A DNA stretch of 64,000 nucleotides from Myxocyprinus asiaticus (taxonomy: Eukaryota > Chordata > Actinopteri > Cypriniformes > Catostomidae): contig NC_059393.1 in the NCBI RefSeq assembly GCF_019703515.2, positions 9,623,501 through 9,687,500 on the forward strand. Direction: 5' to 3'. The position numbers and the translations under genes are program-made. Under the pieces are notes generated by a model. It was not told the origin of the DNA. It searched no databases and saw only the letters and a program-made list of their open reading frames with translations. How positions within the stretch are numbered: position 1 is the stretch's first letter; every line of letters starts with the position of its first letter. Below are positions 47,320 to 59,179 of this stretch, piece after piece.

Positions 47320-48341
47320 CCTCCATAATTCTTAAATGGAAGATGTTTGGAACAACCAGTACTCTTCCTAGAGCTGGCCGCACGGCCAAACTGAGCAATC
47401 GGGGGAGAAGGGCCTTGGTAAGAGAGGTGATCAAGAACCCAATGGTCACTCTGGTTGAGCTCCAGAGATCATGTGTGGAGATGGGAGAAACTTGCAGAAG
47501 GACAACCACCACTGCAACATTCTATCAATCTAGGCTTTATGGCAGAGTGGCCAGAAGGAAGCCTCTCCTCAGTGCAAGACACATGAAAGCCCACTTGGAA
47601 TTTGCAAAAAGCACCTAAAGGACACTCAGACTGTGAGAAACAAGATTCTCTGGTCTGATGAAATGAAGATTGAACTGTTTGGCTTCAATTCCAAGCATCA
47701 CGTCTGGAGGAAACCAGGCACCACTCATCACCTGTATAATACCATCCCAGCGGTGAAGCATGGTGGTGGTAGCATCATGCTGTGGGGGTGTTTTTCAGTG
47801 GCAGGGACTGGAGCACTTGCCAGGGCTGAAGGAAAGCTGAACGCAGCAAAATACAGAGATATCCTTAATGAAAACCTGGTCCAGAGCACTCAGGACCTCA
47901 GACTGGGCCGAAGGTTCACCTTCCAACAGGACAATGACCCTAAGCACACAGCCAAGACAAAGCAAGAGTGGCTTAGGGACAACTCTGTTAATGTCCTTGA
48001 GTGGCCCAGCCAGAGCCTGGACTTGAACCCAATCGAACATCTCTGGAGAAACCTGAAAATGGCTGTCCACCGACACTCCGCATCCAACCTGACAGAGCTT
48101 GAGGGAGAATGGCAAAAAATACCCAAATCCAGGTGTGCAAAGCTTGTCGCATCATACCCAAAAAGACTTGAGGCTGTAATCACTGCCAAAGGTGCTTCAA
48201 CTAAGTACTGAGTTAAGGGTCTGAATACTTATGTCAGTTTGATATTTAATAATTTGTAATAATGTGATATTTAATAATTTGTAAAGTTATCAAAAATCTG
48301 TTTTTTGCTTTGTCATTATGGGGTATGGAGTGTAGACTGAA
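47319..48341 (+). mobile_element. 5'-truncated Tc1-like transposon
   Basis: It begins abruptly after (TA)n within the N-terminal half of the transposase and ends with the typical terminal repeat (TACTGAGTTAAGGGTCTGAATACTTATG ... TGTCATTATGGGGTA, TGTAGACTGA). It differs from the SB-like element, so two families are fused here. Confidence 0.88.
47325..48211 (+). pseudogene. Tc1-like transposase, 5'-truncated with one frameshift
   Basis: Frame 1 (to 47618) encodes the second DNA-binding helix region (TTSTLPRAGRTAKLSNRGRR) and linker. A frameshift and stop near 47618 separate it from frame 2 (47633-48211), a 192-codon stretch with the whole DDE catalytic core: D in ILWSDE (residue 9 of that frame), GGGSIMLWGCF, D in QQDNDPKHTA (residue 100) and E in NPIEHLW (residue 135), that is DD34E spacing. 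It ends KGASTKY, as in intact family members. The catalytic residues are present but the N-terminus is lost. Confidence 0.92.
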
Positions 48342-48439
48342 AAATATAATTCCATAAAAAAAATAATTTAAAGCATTTTAGCATAAGGCTGTAACAGTGT
48401 ACAGTGTTAACAGTGTAACTAAATGTGAAAAAAATGAAA

Positions 48440-48620
48440 GGCAGAAAATCATGCAGATACTGGTAAAGAGCTTCAGTTAATGTTCACATCAACCATCAGA
48501 AAGGGGAAAAAATGTGATCAGTGATTTAGACCGTGGCATGATTGTTGGTGCCAGACGGGCTGGTTTGAGTATTTCTGTAACTGCTGATCTCCTGGGATTT
48601 TCACGCGCAACAGTCTCTAG
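48440..48620 (+). mobile_element. Fragment of the Tc1-like foldback family
   Basis: It matches the family at 42771 and 50875, here in reverse relative to 50875: GAGCTTCAGTTAATGTTCAC, GGCATGATTGTTGGTGCCAG, CTGCTGATCTCCTGGGATTT. Ends are lost. Confidence 0.8.
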
Positions 48621-49640
48621 TGTGTATAGACAGGGTTCGTACCAATGCTTCAAAGTGCAATTCAAGGACTTTCAATGACTTTTTTATTTGTTTTCAAGGA
48701 CTATGCTGGATATGTCATTAAAACAAATTCTTTATTTGTTCATTTTAAATAAAAATATTTTATTCATTCAATTTATTTATTTATAAAACACCACTTATTT
48801 CAAGTACAACTAATCTCAATGTGCATCTTTAATTACACATTCTTACAGTAACAATTCCTGGTTCATTCATGACAAAATTAATGTGCAATTGTAGTGCGCT
48901 CCCTTAAAACGCACTTCAGTTTCCAACAAAAATGAATAACTGGGTCCGTAAACAGTAGTCCATAAGACTCATGTGCTGTGTTCCATGTTTTCTAGCAAGG
49001 GTTAACACTAATGAGGGTTAAATGGGTTACATCACCAAATTTGTGTGAAAAAAAAAAAAAAAAATTAGTTAAATTGTGAATTAATAACTTTTTAACATGC
49101 TGGGAAAATCACTATATGCAGCCTCTGAACTTTGACCTTAATAATTATTTTCCACAACTTTTTGTATTTAAAACAAATATTAAAACAAAAAAAATTATAA
49201 AAAAAGTTTTAAACATTGATAACACCAATGGCATGAAATCAAGGGACAAGCATTATTTTAAAATTATTAATAATAATTTGGTTTTGCTTTTTTGCACACT
49301 TGCACTAATGCTTGTATTAAAAATTAGTAAAAAAAAATAAATGTCACCCTATTTTGATATTGACCCACATTTTGTCAGAAATAACCTATTTTGTGAGACA
49401 CAAAGCTGTCTTTACACAAGGGGGCACTAGACAGCTCACAAAACGGAATCCTCCATTGATCTGCATTCAAATCTCAGAACGTTTTACATCTCATTGAAGA
49501 ATTTTTACAATCTGGAGAGTAATTTGTAATCAAAACTGATAGTTGCAAAGATACAGTGAAATCCGCCACAGCAGAATCTATAATTTTATTTTATTTTTAA
49601 TCCGCAACGAGTGACCATTGATTGTGATCGGCCCATTCTG
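48621..49640. other. AT-rich spacer, no gene
   Basis: 48628-48720 (TTCAAGGACTTTCAATGACT) looks like part of a dispersed fish repeat. A-runs occur at 49049-49063. No gene supported. Confidence 0.4.
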
Positions 49641-49659
49641 AACAGCGCTGCCAAAAGTA

Positions 49660-50416
49660 ACATGTGGAACAAACGCAAGTTGGCGTGCAGCGTGAGCCTG
49701 TCTCGTGGAACAAGCGCATGTAAAGAGTTTTCACCTTTTTTTTTTCTCTGTTTCATTCATCTGAAAACTGTTTGGAAGAATAATGTCGTCTATGAGAATG
49801 CTGCAAATTATTGGCAATCGTCTCAGGAGGTGCTGTGAGTTTAGTTTGCTTTATTTCCATGCGGTTGGCATGCTTTGTGAACGCAACTCTGCAGGTTCAG
49901 TAATATATATCTTTGTATTAAAGAAACAAAGAAGAAAGTGATTAAATCATAAAGTAATACAAGACACGTTCACCTTGAACCTAAAATTGAGTTCTATTTT
50001 ATTTTCTTTAGGCAGTATTAACTTTATTAACAAAACGCAATATAAACACATTCGATAAGAAATCACATTTGGCAGCATTATTTTGGGAACACAAGGGAAT
50101 TTATTAGGCTTATTTATTATGATTATTATTATCATCTTTACATTTATGATTGTCTTTAGTTCTTAATCTGTAGGCTATTAGTAATTTTCCACCTGGTTTC
50201 ATTGACGGATGCTTGCGTGATCGCAAATGGAGACATTGGGGGTGGTAAATGTTTAAATAAGGTGGTTAATGTTTATGTTTTTCGTGTTTCAATAAATGAA
50301 TTAAATTTTTAAAGCAAAATCAATAAAGCAAAATAAAACTGACAATGTAGTCGGATATCGCGATGTTTTTTAAGCCGATTATCTGTAAAATAATTTTTAC
50401 ATATCGCCCAGCCCTA
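49660..50416 (+). mobile_element. hAT-like nonautonomous element, truncated copy
   Basis: The right end reads ACATATCGCCCAGCCCTA, the inverse of the left terminal repeat at 51871. The interior matches 51871-53200 in reverse complement (GGAACAAGCGCATGTAAAGA, AATGTCGTCTATGAGAATGC, CTAAAATTGAGTTCTATTTT). The homologous start is at about 49675; the true left terminus is absent. It lacks the SB-like insertion found in the other copy, giving an empty site. Confidence 0.82.
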
Positions 50417-50874
50417 CCCGCATCATGACACTTTTAGTGTGTAAACAGGTAATGATTTGAGAATAAAATAAGTAAACTAGCCCACTTTGCGACAAACATT
50501 AAAAGTTCTATAATTTTTTTTTATTAAAATAGACCCCTGATGTAGAGAGTGTTAAATTGAATAATAAATTAACAGGGAAGTAGAGATGGTCAAATAAATA
50601 ATTTATAATAAGCACAACCTTTATTCAGTTTTTTAATGCCAGATAGAAAAGTATCTACCTTTGTAGAGCAATACAACTTTAGGCAATTGCAGAATAGTAC
50701 CATTAGTAACATATACACTTCAGAAAATTGAGTACACAACTATTTCTGGGCTTAAAAGATACAAAAACCAAATCAACGCGGAACACTGTATCTCAAAAGG
50801 AATACAATGTAGCCCCCTATGCACTACTTAAAGCCGATTTTGCCCCTTTACCAAAATAGTTGCCCACCCCTGCT
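50417..50874. other. Spacer, no feature
   Basis: AT-rich sequence between elements; no gene or repeat was recognised. Confidence 0.4.
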
Positions 50875-50966
50875 GTTATGCGTGAAAATCCCAGGAGATC
50901 AGCAATTACAGAAATACTCAAACCAGCCCGTCTAGCACCAACAATCATGTCAAGGTCGAAATCACT

Positions 50967-51724
50967 GTGATTAGGGCTGGGTATTGATCCAAATTTCCTC
51001 GATTCAAATGGGTTTATTTCAGTTATAATGTCCCTTTTGCTTACCTATAAAAGAAATTATTTCCCAGCTAATGCTGTTAATCATACAGGGGACCTTTTAA
51101 CTAGGTACATTAGGAAAATATTAATTTTACTAATTATATTTTATTACTTTTTTCATCATTTGTACTATTTACGAGCATTTACATTGATTTGCTGAACACG
51201 TGCTAAAACCTCTTTAACAAAAAACTGCATTTCTGTAAACAGCGCTTTTAAATGAGCGCATGTTAACTATAGAGGACTCGAATGGCTTTACCTCATCTGT
51301 GCGATGCGTGATTAAAATTAAATGTTTTTTGTAGTTGTTTTTGATCAACAACTGAATGTAAAGAACAGAAAGGGTATTAAAAGAGACATTATTCAATGAC
51401 AAATGGGTTGCGTGAATCTCGTCCTTGATTACACATTACATGGAACAACTTTTACTCTCAACACGCTGTGAAAGGATCTTGCTGCTGAACGCTTCACGAC
51501 TAAACTGCAATTACTGGTGCGTGAAATTTAAACATTTACCAGCCAGTTGCCAAATATATTCACTTTAGTCGCATTGTGCAAAATTTGGTTGCAAATGTGA
51601 GTGATTTCCTCTCACTGTAGTAGAGGGTTGCGCACTGAGTGAAAGATCGATCTTGGGATTTAAGAATCGATATCGAGATGAAGATCGCAATTAATAGAAA
51701 AACAATATTTTTACCCACCCCTGA
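50967..51724. mobile_element. TIR element with AGGGCTGGGTATTGA ends
   Basis: The left end TTAGGGCTGGGTATTGATCC and right end ...AATATTTTTACCCACCCCT are inverted at their tips, and sub-terminal CCTCGATTC / GAATCGATATCGAG are complementary. It breaks the Tc1-like copy between CACTG and GAGATCAC. A relative starts at 53655 (TTAGGGCTTGGGTATTGATA). Non-coding. Confidence 0.7.
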
Positions 51725-51870
51725 GATCACATTTTTCCCCATTCTGATGGTTATTGTGTACATTAACTGAAGCTCCTTACCCGTATCTGCATGATTTTAT
51801 GCATTGCACTGTTGCCACACGATTGGTTGATTAGATAATCGCATGAATAAGTTGGTGTACAGGTGTACCT

Positions 51871-53616
51871 TAGGGCTGGGTGATATGTAAAAAATATTTT
51901 AGTGATAACTGCCTTACAAAATATCGCGATATCTGATTACATCGTCAACCCCCCTGCCGAGGGTATTTTTATGCTTTATTGATTTTGGTTTAAAAATGTA
52001 ATTCATTTATTGAAACACGAAAAACATAAACAAAAGACATTTCTAAATTCAAATTGCATTTTAAACTAAACGAAAAAAACCAATAAAATAACGAAGTGAT
52101 CAAATATTTTTATTTAACCACCAAACAAAGATAATTATAAATGTAAAGAGAACAATAATCAAAATAAATAAGCCTAATAAATTCCCTTCTGTTCCCAAAA
52201 TAATGCTGCCAAATGTGCTCTTATCGAATTTGTGTTTGTATTGCGTTTTGGTTATACAGCTTATGCTGCCTAACGAAAATAAAATAAAACTCAATTTTAG
52301 GTTCTTTAGGTTCTTTCAGGTTATGTCGATATAGGACCCGTTTTACTGTGGATATAGATACTTGTCTACCTGTTTCCTCCAGCATCTTCACAAGGTCCTT
52401 TGCTGTTGTTCTGTGATTGATTTGCACTTTTCGCACCAAACTACGTTCATCTCTAGAGACAGAATGTGTCTCCTTCCTGAGCGGTATGATAACTGCATGG
52501 TCCCATGGTTTTATACTTGCATACTATTGTTTGTACAGATTAACGTGGTACCTTCAGGCGTTTGGAAATTGCTCCCAAGGATGAACAGACTTGTGGAGGT
52601 CCACCATTTTTTTATGAGGTGTTGGCTGATCTCTTTTGATTTTCCCATGATGTCAAGCAAAGAGGCACAGAGTTTGAAGGTAGGCCTTAAAATACATCAA
52701 CAGGTACACCTCCAATTCAGTACACCTCTATCAGAAGCTAATTGGCTAACTGTCTAAAGGCTTAACATCATTTTCTGGAATTTTCCAAGCTGCTTTAAAG
52801 GCGCAGTTAACTTGGTGTATGTAAACTTCTGACCAACTGGAATTGTGATATAGTCAATTAAAAGTGAAACAATCTTATGCATTACTTGTGTCATGCATAA
52901 AGTAACGACTTGCCAAAACTATAGTTTGCTAATATGAAATCTGTGGAGTGGTTAACAAATGAGTTTTATTGACTTCAACCTAAGTGTATGTAAACTTCTG
53001 ACTTCAACTGTATACTACTGAACCTGCAGTTCATGCAGTTGCGTTCACAATGCATGTTACCCATGTGGAAATAAAGTGAACTGAACTCACAGCACCTCCT
53101 GTCCCGTTATGATTGGAGATCATTTTCAGCATTCTCACAGACGACATTATTCTTGCAAAACTCTTTACATGCGCTTGTTCCACATGACGGGCTCATGCTG
53201 CACACCTCTGAACAAACAGCGAATCAGATATGAGCACTGACGGCTTTTCTTTTGTCTGTTCTTAAAAATAAAATAAAGTGTGTTTCTTCAAGCGCATGTC
53301 TTTGTGACTAACAGCATTTTTTGCTATGTGTCACTGTGAGACATCTTACAGGTCACCTGCCTGTTGCAGGTAGATGGGCAAAACTACCCGCGCATGAAAT
53401 ACATTTGGACGAGGAGCTTGTGAATGGATTCAACCTTGTCATATTTTGAGGGTGGCAGGTGCTAGTTTCACACCCTGGCCACTGTTTAATATTTGCGGAC
53501 TTCCCAGATCCATGGTTTTGCCATTTCCCGATATTGTCGATCATCATCTGTTCGCAATCGGCATTTTTGTAAGACATCGTCGATTTCTGATTACATCGTC
53601 ACATCGCCCAGCCCTA
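51871..53616 (-). mobile_element. hAT-like element, 8-bp TSD GTGTACCT, with SB-like insertion
   Basis: Termini TAGGGCTGGGTGATATGT (left) and, inverted, TAGGGCTGGGCGATGTGA (right). The 8-bp target duplication GTGTACCT is exact at 51863-51870 and 53617-53624, as for hAT transposons. Without the insertion at about 52310-53010 it is about 1 kb and has no intact transposase. A small Cys/His-containing frame (53577-53353) is the only ORF and was not identified. Confidence 0.88.
52310..53010 (-). mobile_element. Truncated Sleeping Beauty-type transposon nested in the hAT-like element
   Basis: On the minus strand the 5' terminal repeat starts at the TA at 53011-53012 with CAGTTGAAGTCAGAAGTTTACATAC and the second direct repeat is at about 52815-52840. 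The transposase start codon context GACATCATGGGAAAATCAAA is at about 52645. It breaks off at about 52310 (CTGAAAGAACC), within the transposase region. About 70 bp of adjacent hAT sequence (compare 49905-49975) is missing at the same point, so one deletion removed both. Confidence 0.9.
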
Positions 53617-53654
53617 GTGTACCTAATAAAGCGGTCAGTGAGTGTAAATTCTAT

Positions 53655-53885
53655 CTTAGGGCTTGGGTATTGATACAGATTTCCCGATTCGATTTGGTTT
53701 CATAAATTCCCGATTTGATTCCAATTCATATTGTTATATTTCAGTTATAATGTCCATATTGCTTAGGATAGATATGAAAGAACTCTCTCAGCTCTCTCAG
53801 TTATTTATAAATCGGACCTTCTAAGGTTGCATTTTTCCTTGACATTCTTGCAATGCACTATTCCCATTGAAATTCATGGATTCAC
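53655..53885 (+). mobile_element. TIR element relative of 50967, partial
   Basis: Starts TTAGGGCTTGGGTATTGATA and shares CAGTTATAATGTCC...TTGCTTA with 51018-51045. The right end was not found. Confidence 0.6.
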
Positions 53886-53887
53886 AG

Positions 53888-56353
53888 TAAGGTTGGGCGA
53901 GAACACAATATCGACTGTTATTGGAAAAAATACATTTTCGATATTGATGATAAACTTTTGAGTTTTTGCCTGTGGTACGTGTCGCTAAAAACAGAAGCAG
54001 TTCGGCAAAGTTGTACACACAACTAGCTAACTGAATCACTGTCATGAAATCAGCCTGTTAGGAAGTACTAGCAGGTTAGTGGCTACCTCGCCCTGCTGTC
54101 ATGGAAACATGACATGACCGCTAACTAGCTATGCGGCTAATATTATATCATTGTGTACTGAAAATGCAATACTGCTATCAACAACAACAACTCCGACATC
54201 AACACCATTGCTGTTTACTTATGAACTATTTAAAGTTTTTTCATGATCCAAAGTGCTGTATGTCTGCTTGACACAAGCAAGAAAGTGTTTCTTCTTCATG
54301 TGATGTTTATTGCCATTTGGCAATCCAGCTTATGGTGCTGGACTGTGAAGCGTCACAAGAAAGTCTTTCAGTAGAGTTAAACATCTGCTGAAGATGATGA
54401 ATTTGGCAAAATTTAATCGAAAGGAGGCCACACACCTTATGTAGGACTAAATCTTAAACGGAGTATACTTTAAAAGGTAGCTTATCCTGTGGAGTTTTTT
54501 TTTTTTTTTTTTTTGACCTTTAATAGAATCACTTTTATTTTTAGAATAGCAGTGTAATCTTTCATTTAGTGCATAAAGAATGCTTAGTTATTCCAGATAA
54601 AAAGGATTGCAAAAAATGTTGGCTGCATTTACTCAAAAATGGGAGTTTCTAATTTTGAATGTTATTATGATTAGACAAAAATTACATTAAGAGAATCAAT
54701 AAAATAAAAATAGTTTTATTTTAAGTATTTCAAACCAGTAAAGCTCAATAATTTTATCTGTACTCATAAACATTATTTAGAGAAAACTATTTTTTTCCCC
54801 CAGGTCTTTACCCCTGAAGTCTTTCTGTAATTAACATATTTTATTGATTCAAAGAAAAAAACATAACAGAGAAAAACACAACATATATACACCGAATCAA
54901 CATTTTACTTTTAACCCTCATTAACATCCCTCCCCAAACACCAACCCCACCCTACCCCAGATAACACCCCTGTGGTCACATAAAATAATACACACACACA
55001 AACAATAAAATAAAAAATAAAATATATAATAAACATACATAATTAAACTAAACATCTCCCTCCTCATCCCTTCCACTAGAGTCCTCCAAAACTGCCAAAT
55101 ACCTACCCCACTTCCTGAAAAATAAGTCCTCCAGCCCCAGCCTTCCATCTATCATCTTCTCATAAACCGCCACCCTCCCCATCTCCGCACACCACTCCGG
55201 AAATGGTGGCGCTCCGTCTGACTTCCATCCCCTTAAAATAATTTGTCTGCCAATCATCACGCCAGTCAGAACCCAATTTTTTATATATTTGTCCCCTGAA
55301 TTTATAACTTCCCCATCGCCCAAAATGCAAAGTCTGGGGCAAAGTAAAATTTGAGTGCCCAGAATGTCACGCAAATAATTCTGAATCTTTAACCAAAAAT
55401 CTTGGATCTTAACGCATCCCCAAAAAACATGGGTTGTGTCTCCAACTTCTGATTGGCATCGCCAGCAGGTGGGTGTGTCTTTAAGACCAAGCCTATATAA
55501 TCTAGAGGGGGTCTAAAAAATTCTGCGGCAAAACCATCTGGCCCCGGAGCCTTGCCAGTAGGTAGGGACTTAATTACCTTGTCAAGCTCCTCCAAGGTTA
55601 TCTCAGAATCAAGAGAGTTTTTTTGCTCAATCGTCAGTTTAGGGAGTTCTAATGGTTTCACAAAGTTTCTAATATCTTCATCAGTAGACGAAGATGTGGA
55701 ACTATAAAGATCAAGATAGAAATCTTTAAAGGCATTATTAGTATCAGTGGCTGAGGTCAAACTTTCACCACCAGCAGATTTCACTGAGGGAATGATAGAA
55801 AGAGACTCTCTCTGCTTTATATATCTAGCCAAAAGTTTTCCTGCTTTGTTACCCAACTCAAAGTATGACTGTCTTGCCCTGAATAACCAAAACTCCACTT
55901 TCCGCAACAAAATAGTATTATATCTATATTTCAATCGGGTCAATTCTCTGAGGTCATCAGCTGACATACGGCGCTTCAGCTCTGCCTCTGCGCTTTTAAT
56001 ATTCTCTTCCAACTCCACGAGTTCTCGTGCTTTGGGTTTTTTGATGAATGAGGCATACTGTATGATCCAACCCCTAAGAACCACCTTAAGTGCCTCCCAA
56101 GCCAAGCCCACAGAGGATACTGAGGACCAGTTGGTCTCCATATAAACACTGATTTCAGTCTTTAACATTTGTTGGTGGAGTTTACTTTTAAACAAACAAG
56201 TAATGTTTACATTCATTTCTTGAGATCTAAAACATGTGGAATGCATTTCCTCTCCCATTAATGGTATGAAATGTATTTTGTGATAAATATCAATATCAAA
56301 TGAGATGGAAAAAAAAATTGTGATAATATTGTTGGCCATATTGCTCAGCCCTA
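53888..56353. mobile_element. hAT-like MITE carrying a LINE
   Basis: Left end AAGGTTGGGCGAGAACACAA and, inverted at the right, TAGGGCTGAGCAATATGGCC, both followed by ATATCGA/ATAATATTG-like tracts. The LINE remnant at 54830-56230 lies inside. The terminal repeats are diverged and no target duplication could be confirmed. Confidence 0.55.
54830..56230 (-). mobile_element. L1-clade LINE remnant with internal deletion
   Basis: The minus-strand frame 56339-55389 starts in non-LINE sequence and then encodes the pre-RT region of an L1/Tx1-type ORF2: an amphipathic coiled stretch (LEENIKSAEAELKRRMSADD), KAGKLLARYIK, then KSLPTGKAPGPDGFAAEFF, the N-terminal RT motif. Directly after it the sequence jumps to the ORF2 C-terminal region (THPPAG..., FFGDALRSKIFG), which continues at 55374-55048 (GRQIILRGWKSDGAPPFPEW). 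The RT palm with its active-site FxDD motif is missing, so about 1.5-2 kb was deleted (estimate from family length). The 3' tail is A-rich at about 54830-54880 on the minus strand. Inactive. Confidence 0.88.
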
Positions 56354-57780
56354 ATTCACAGCATTCTCTGGTGCAGTATAAACTCTGATATCTTTAATTG
56401 TGAGTCTCCAGGTAGGCCCATTACCACAGTATGTTTATTCAAACGTAATGGTCTTAGTACTCTGTGAGATGCCAACTTTGCATGGAGCGCATGGGGCTCC
56501 GTACTGTATTGGGAAAGTGTACAGCTTGCATTTGACTAGTCCAAGCCCAGATCAGAGCTGCAGAAAGTTTAATGCCGCAGGGAATAATCTTTGGGAGTGC
56601 TCTTCAAAGCTTAGGCTTCCTGCAGGTCAGAAGACCTTTCTGGCTAAAGGATCCAGCTCCTTCACAATAATACAGCAATACTAATTGTGCAGAAGCACAT
56701 GTGTGCCCATGCCTTTCAATAAGAAGCTGACAGACAGCACATGCACTGTTAGCTTAATGAGTCTGCAGGGGTTTTGGATACAGACAATGGTACACTGGTG
56801 ACTGCATTCAATAAAAACAACAATAGCTAGATGTTTCATTTTCTAAAGAAAATCTGAGTGGTGCTTGTCTTTGCATAACTGACCCTAATAAGGCTAGAGT
56901 GTTGTGGATGGTTGCTATGGTATTCTGGGTGGTTGCTAGGTGGTTACTTACTAGCCCAAATCAAAAGAGGCCAGCCAAGTCTCTATGATATTCTGGTCCC
57001 TAGATGTGAGGTCCATCCTTCAGTTTAAGTCTACAGGATTTTGTTGTCCATTTTATAATCTGCCAGGTGTCAGTCTAGAAAAACGTTGCACGCGGACAGT
57101 CCACGCATACTGTGCAGATGACGAAATTTGCATCATGCTCAAGATATAGTGGCACCGAAGTATCCTTTCGCCTTTAATAAAAGTCACTTGAGGGGTGACA
57201 ATATCAAGCTCATTCAAAATCACCTTAAGTTTCATGACCTTCCACCTACATCTTGAGAGGAGCAGTCGATGGTATAAGACACCACGTCAATAGAGTTGAA
57301 GTAAATTGCAGCGTAGCAGTTTTTGCTCAGATTCTTCCAAATTTATTTTTTCCCTTTCAGCTTTTTATTTAACAGCTTTTTAAAAAATCAGGAGGAGTCA
57401 CATTACATAAAGTGGCCTTTTACATTCATTATGAGCTGTGAACAAAACATGGAACATCCACAAGATTAAATAAATGGTTCTATAGTTTAAAAGAGTATCT
57501 CAGTTTTTCAGTTTCTTTCTTTAGAACCTTATAAAAAAATAAAAAAAAATCGCTTAAAAGCAAAAGAAAAAAATATTGGTTCTCCATCAAAACACACTGA
57601 ATACTATCACTTAACTGATTATTTTTTTTTTTAAGCATTGTAAATCACTTAATAGTATTTAATTATTATTTAAAATAATATATGCCATGCTATTCATTTG
57701 AATTTTTAACCACAACTGGAAGTTGCTGGTCCAGGATGAGAGATATATCTGCTTCTATGAGAGTGCAGTTGTCATCTTAT
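56354..57780. other. No gene; dispersed repeat 56884-57240
   Basis: 56890-57090 (GTTGCTATGGTATTCTGGGT, GGTTGCTAGGTGGTTACTTA, CTCTATGATATTCTGGTCCC) resembles a common fish repeat, and its later part is shared with 39420-39530. Elsewhere nothing was recognised. Confidence 0.5.
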
Positions 57781-59179
57781 CCTCACCTGCACAGGTGATA
57801 GTAAAGCGGTTTAAATAGCGCAGTTGTTGCTTCAGAAATGTATAGAGTGTCTCGTATGCACTGTTCCATCTGTTTGCTCTGCGAGTAGAAGATCGCACGA
57901 CCCTGTCGCAAAAGCTACGATGTTTTTCAAACCTTTATCATCAGGTGTGCGCACTGTCCTGACAAGCGAGTGACCGGCAATAAAGCAAAAGCCTATAAAA
58001 TGGAGAATGCGCAAGAGTAGAGAAAGGCATCGAAAAAAAAAACCTAAATGAAAACATCACCAACATCTCCCGAACCGCTTCCTCGTCATTAATTTCTTCT
58101 GTGTTTTCCCCTGTTGTGTGCAAATCAGTGCAATAATGAGTGCGAGCTCATCTTTCATGTTGTTTGTTGGCCTGTTATCACGAATAAACTCTCCCGTTGC
58201 TATGTGCGTGGGATTGTGAAAGAATTTCGTGATCGTTGTTTCATTCAGGCACAAATGGTAATGTGTTTGATACAGCTGGTCTGCAAACTGACGTGTTTGT
58301 TCACTTGACTTTAGTGTATGCACTTAACTCGCGTCTTTGTTTCTACATCTGTCTTTGTTGTGTGCCACTGCTCTGCCGTGATTTAAACTGAACTTCAGAA
58401 TCGTTTGAGTATGAATCGCGATGCATCACTGAAACGATTTTTTTCCCCCACCCCCTAATATAATGGCCTGTATGTTCGGCTTTCAACTTTAGATGCTTAC
58501 ATTCTTACAATATTACTTCTCTTTTAAATTGGACGCAGGTAAGCCCAGCATGACTGAGACTGCAGCCTCAAATAAGCTCCCTATAAATCCTAATGCTGTC
58601 ATATTTCGAAGAAAAGCCACTTGATACCTTTTCAGAGCGAGACGCTGGTTTTACAGAACACATCTGCCATGAGGGAAGTGTAAAACAAAACAAACATTAG
58701 CAGATTAATATCTAGAAAAGCACAGAAAACTTCAACCCTATCCACCTCAACATATATACAGAGAAATCACTTTGCTGGCTTTTACAATATGTACTGTTCA
58801 TAAAATGGTACCAGCTAGCTCTTCCCTTTTGAATTGTACCATCTGAAAAAGAGAAGAACAATAAATAGGTCTCTATATTATTATCGGCTAATAAATGTGC
58901 CTTTATTATTGATATTTCTCTGGTTTAGCTGATAAAGGAAGCAGATTAGGCTCCATTTTCCAGTTCAATTCAATTAATTCAAAATAAGATTGAATTTTCT
59001 CTTTAACTATGGCAGGTTACAAAAGTACTTAAGTGTTTTCAAATTGTTGTTTTCATACAGTAAAATGTTTCGATGTCCAATTTTACTTGAAGATTTTAAA
59101 ATTCTAGATTGGAGATTTCATAGTGAACACAGTTGTTCTAAAACAACAGGCAAAAAAATATAAATTCATATATTGATCA
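57781..59179. other. Unrecognised sequence with short frames
   Basis: 57830-58460 has overlapping short ORFs on both strands and ends with ATCGCGATGCATCACTGAAA and CCCCCACCCCCTA, which looks like a MITE terminus. No host gene was found; BBIP1, the gene next to SHOC2 in mammals, was looked for here and not seen. Confidence 0.4.

Larger units (their letters stand above)
50875..53651 (-). mobile_element. Tc1-like foldback family copy carrying two nested insertions
   Basis: Pieces at 50875-50966 (AAATCCCAGGAGATCAGCAA), about 51725-51870 (GAGATCACATTTTTCCCCAT ... GGTGTACCT) and 53617-53651 (GTGTACCTAATAAAGCGGTC, TIR tail CAGTGAGTGTA) are contiguous in uninterrupted members of this family. Insert 1 is the TIR element at about 50967-51724 and insert 2 is the hAT-like element at 51871-53616. 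The strand assignment is arbitrary because only fragments remain. Confidence 0.8.

Noticed and set aside
49660..53616. Segmental duplication of a host region
   Set aside because: The inverted similarity stops at transposon termini with an 8-bp TSD, so it is two copies of a mobile element.
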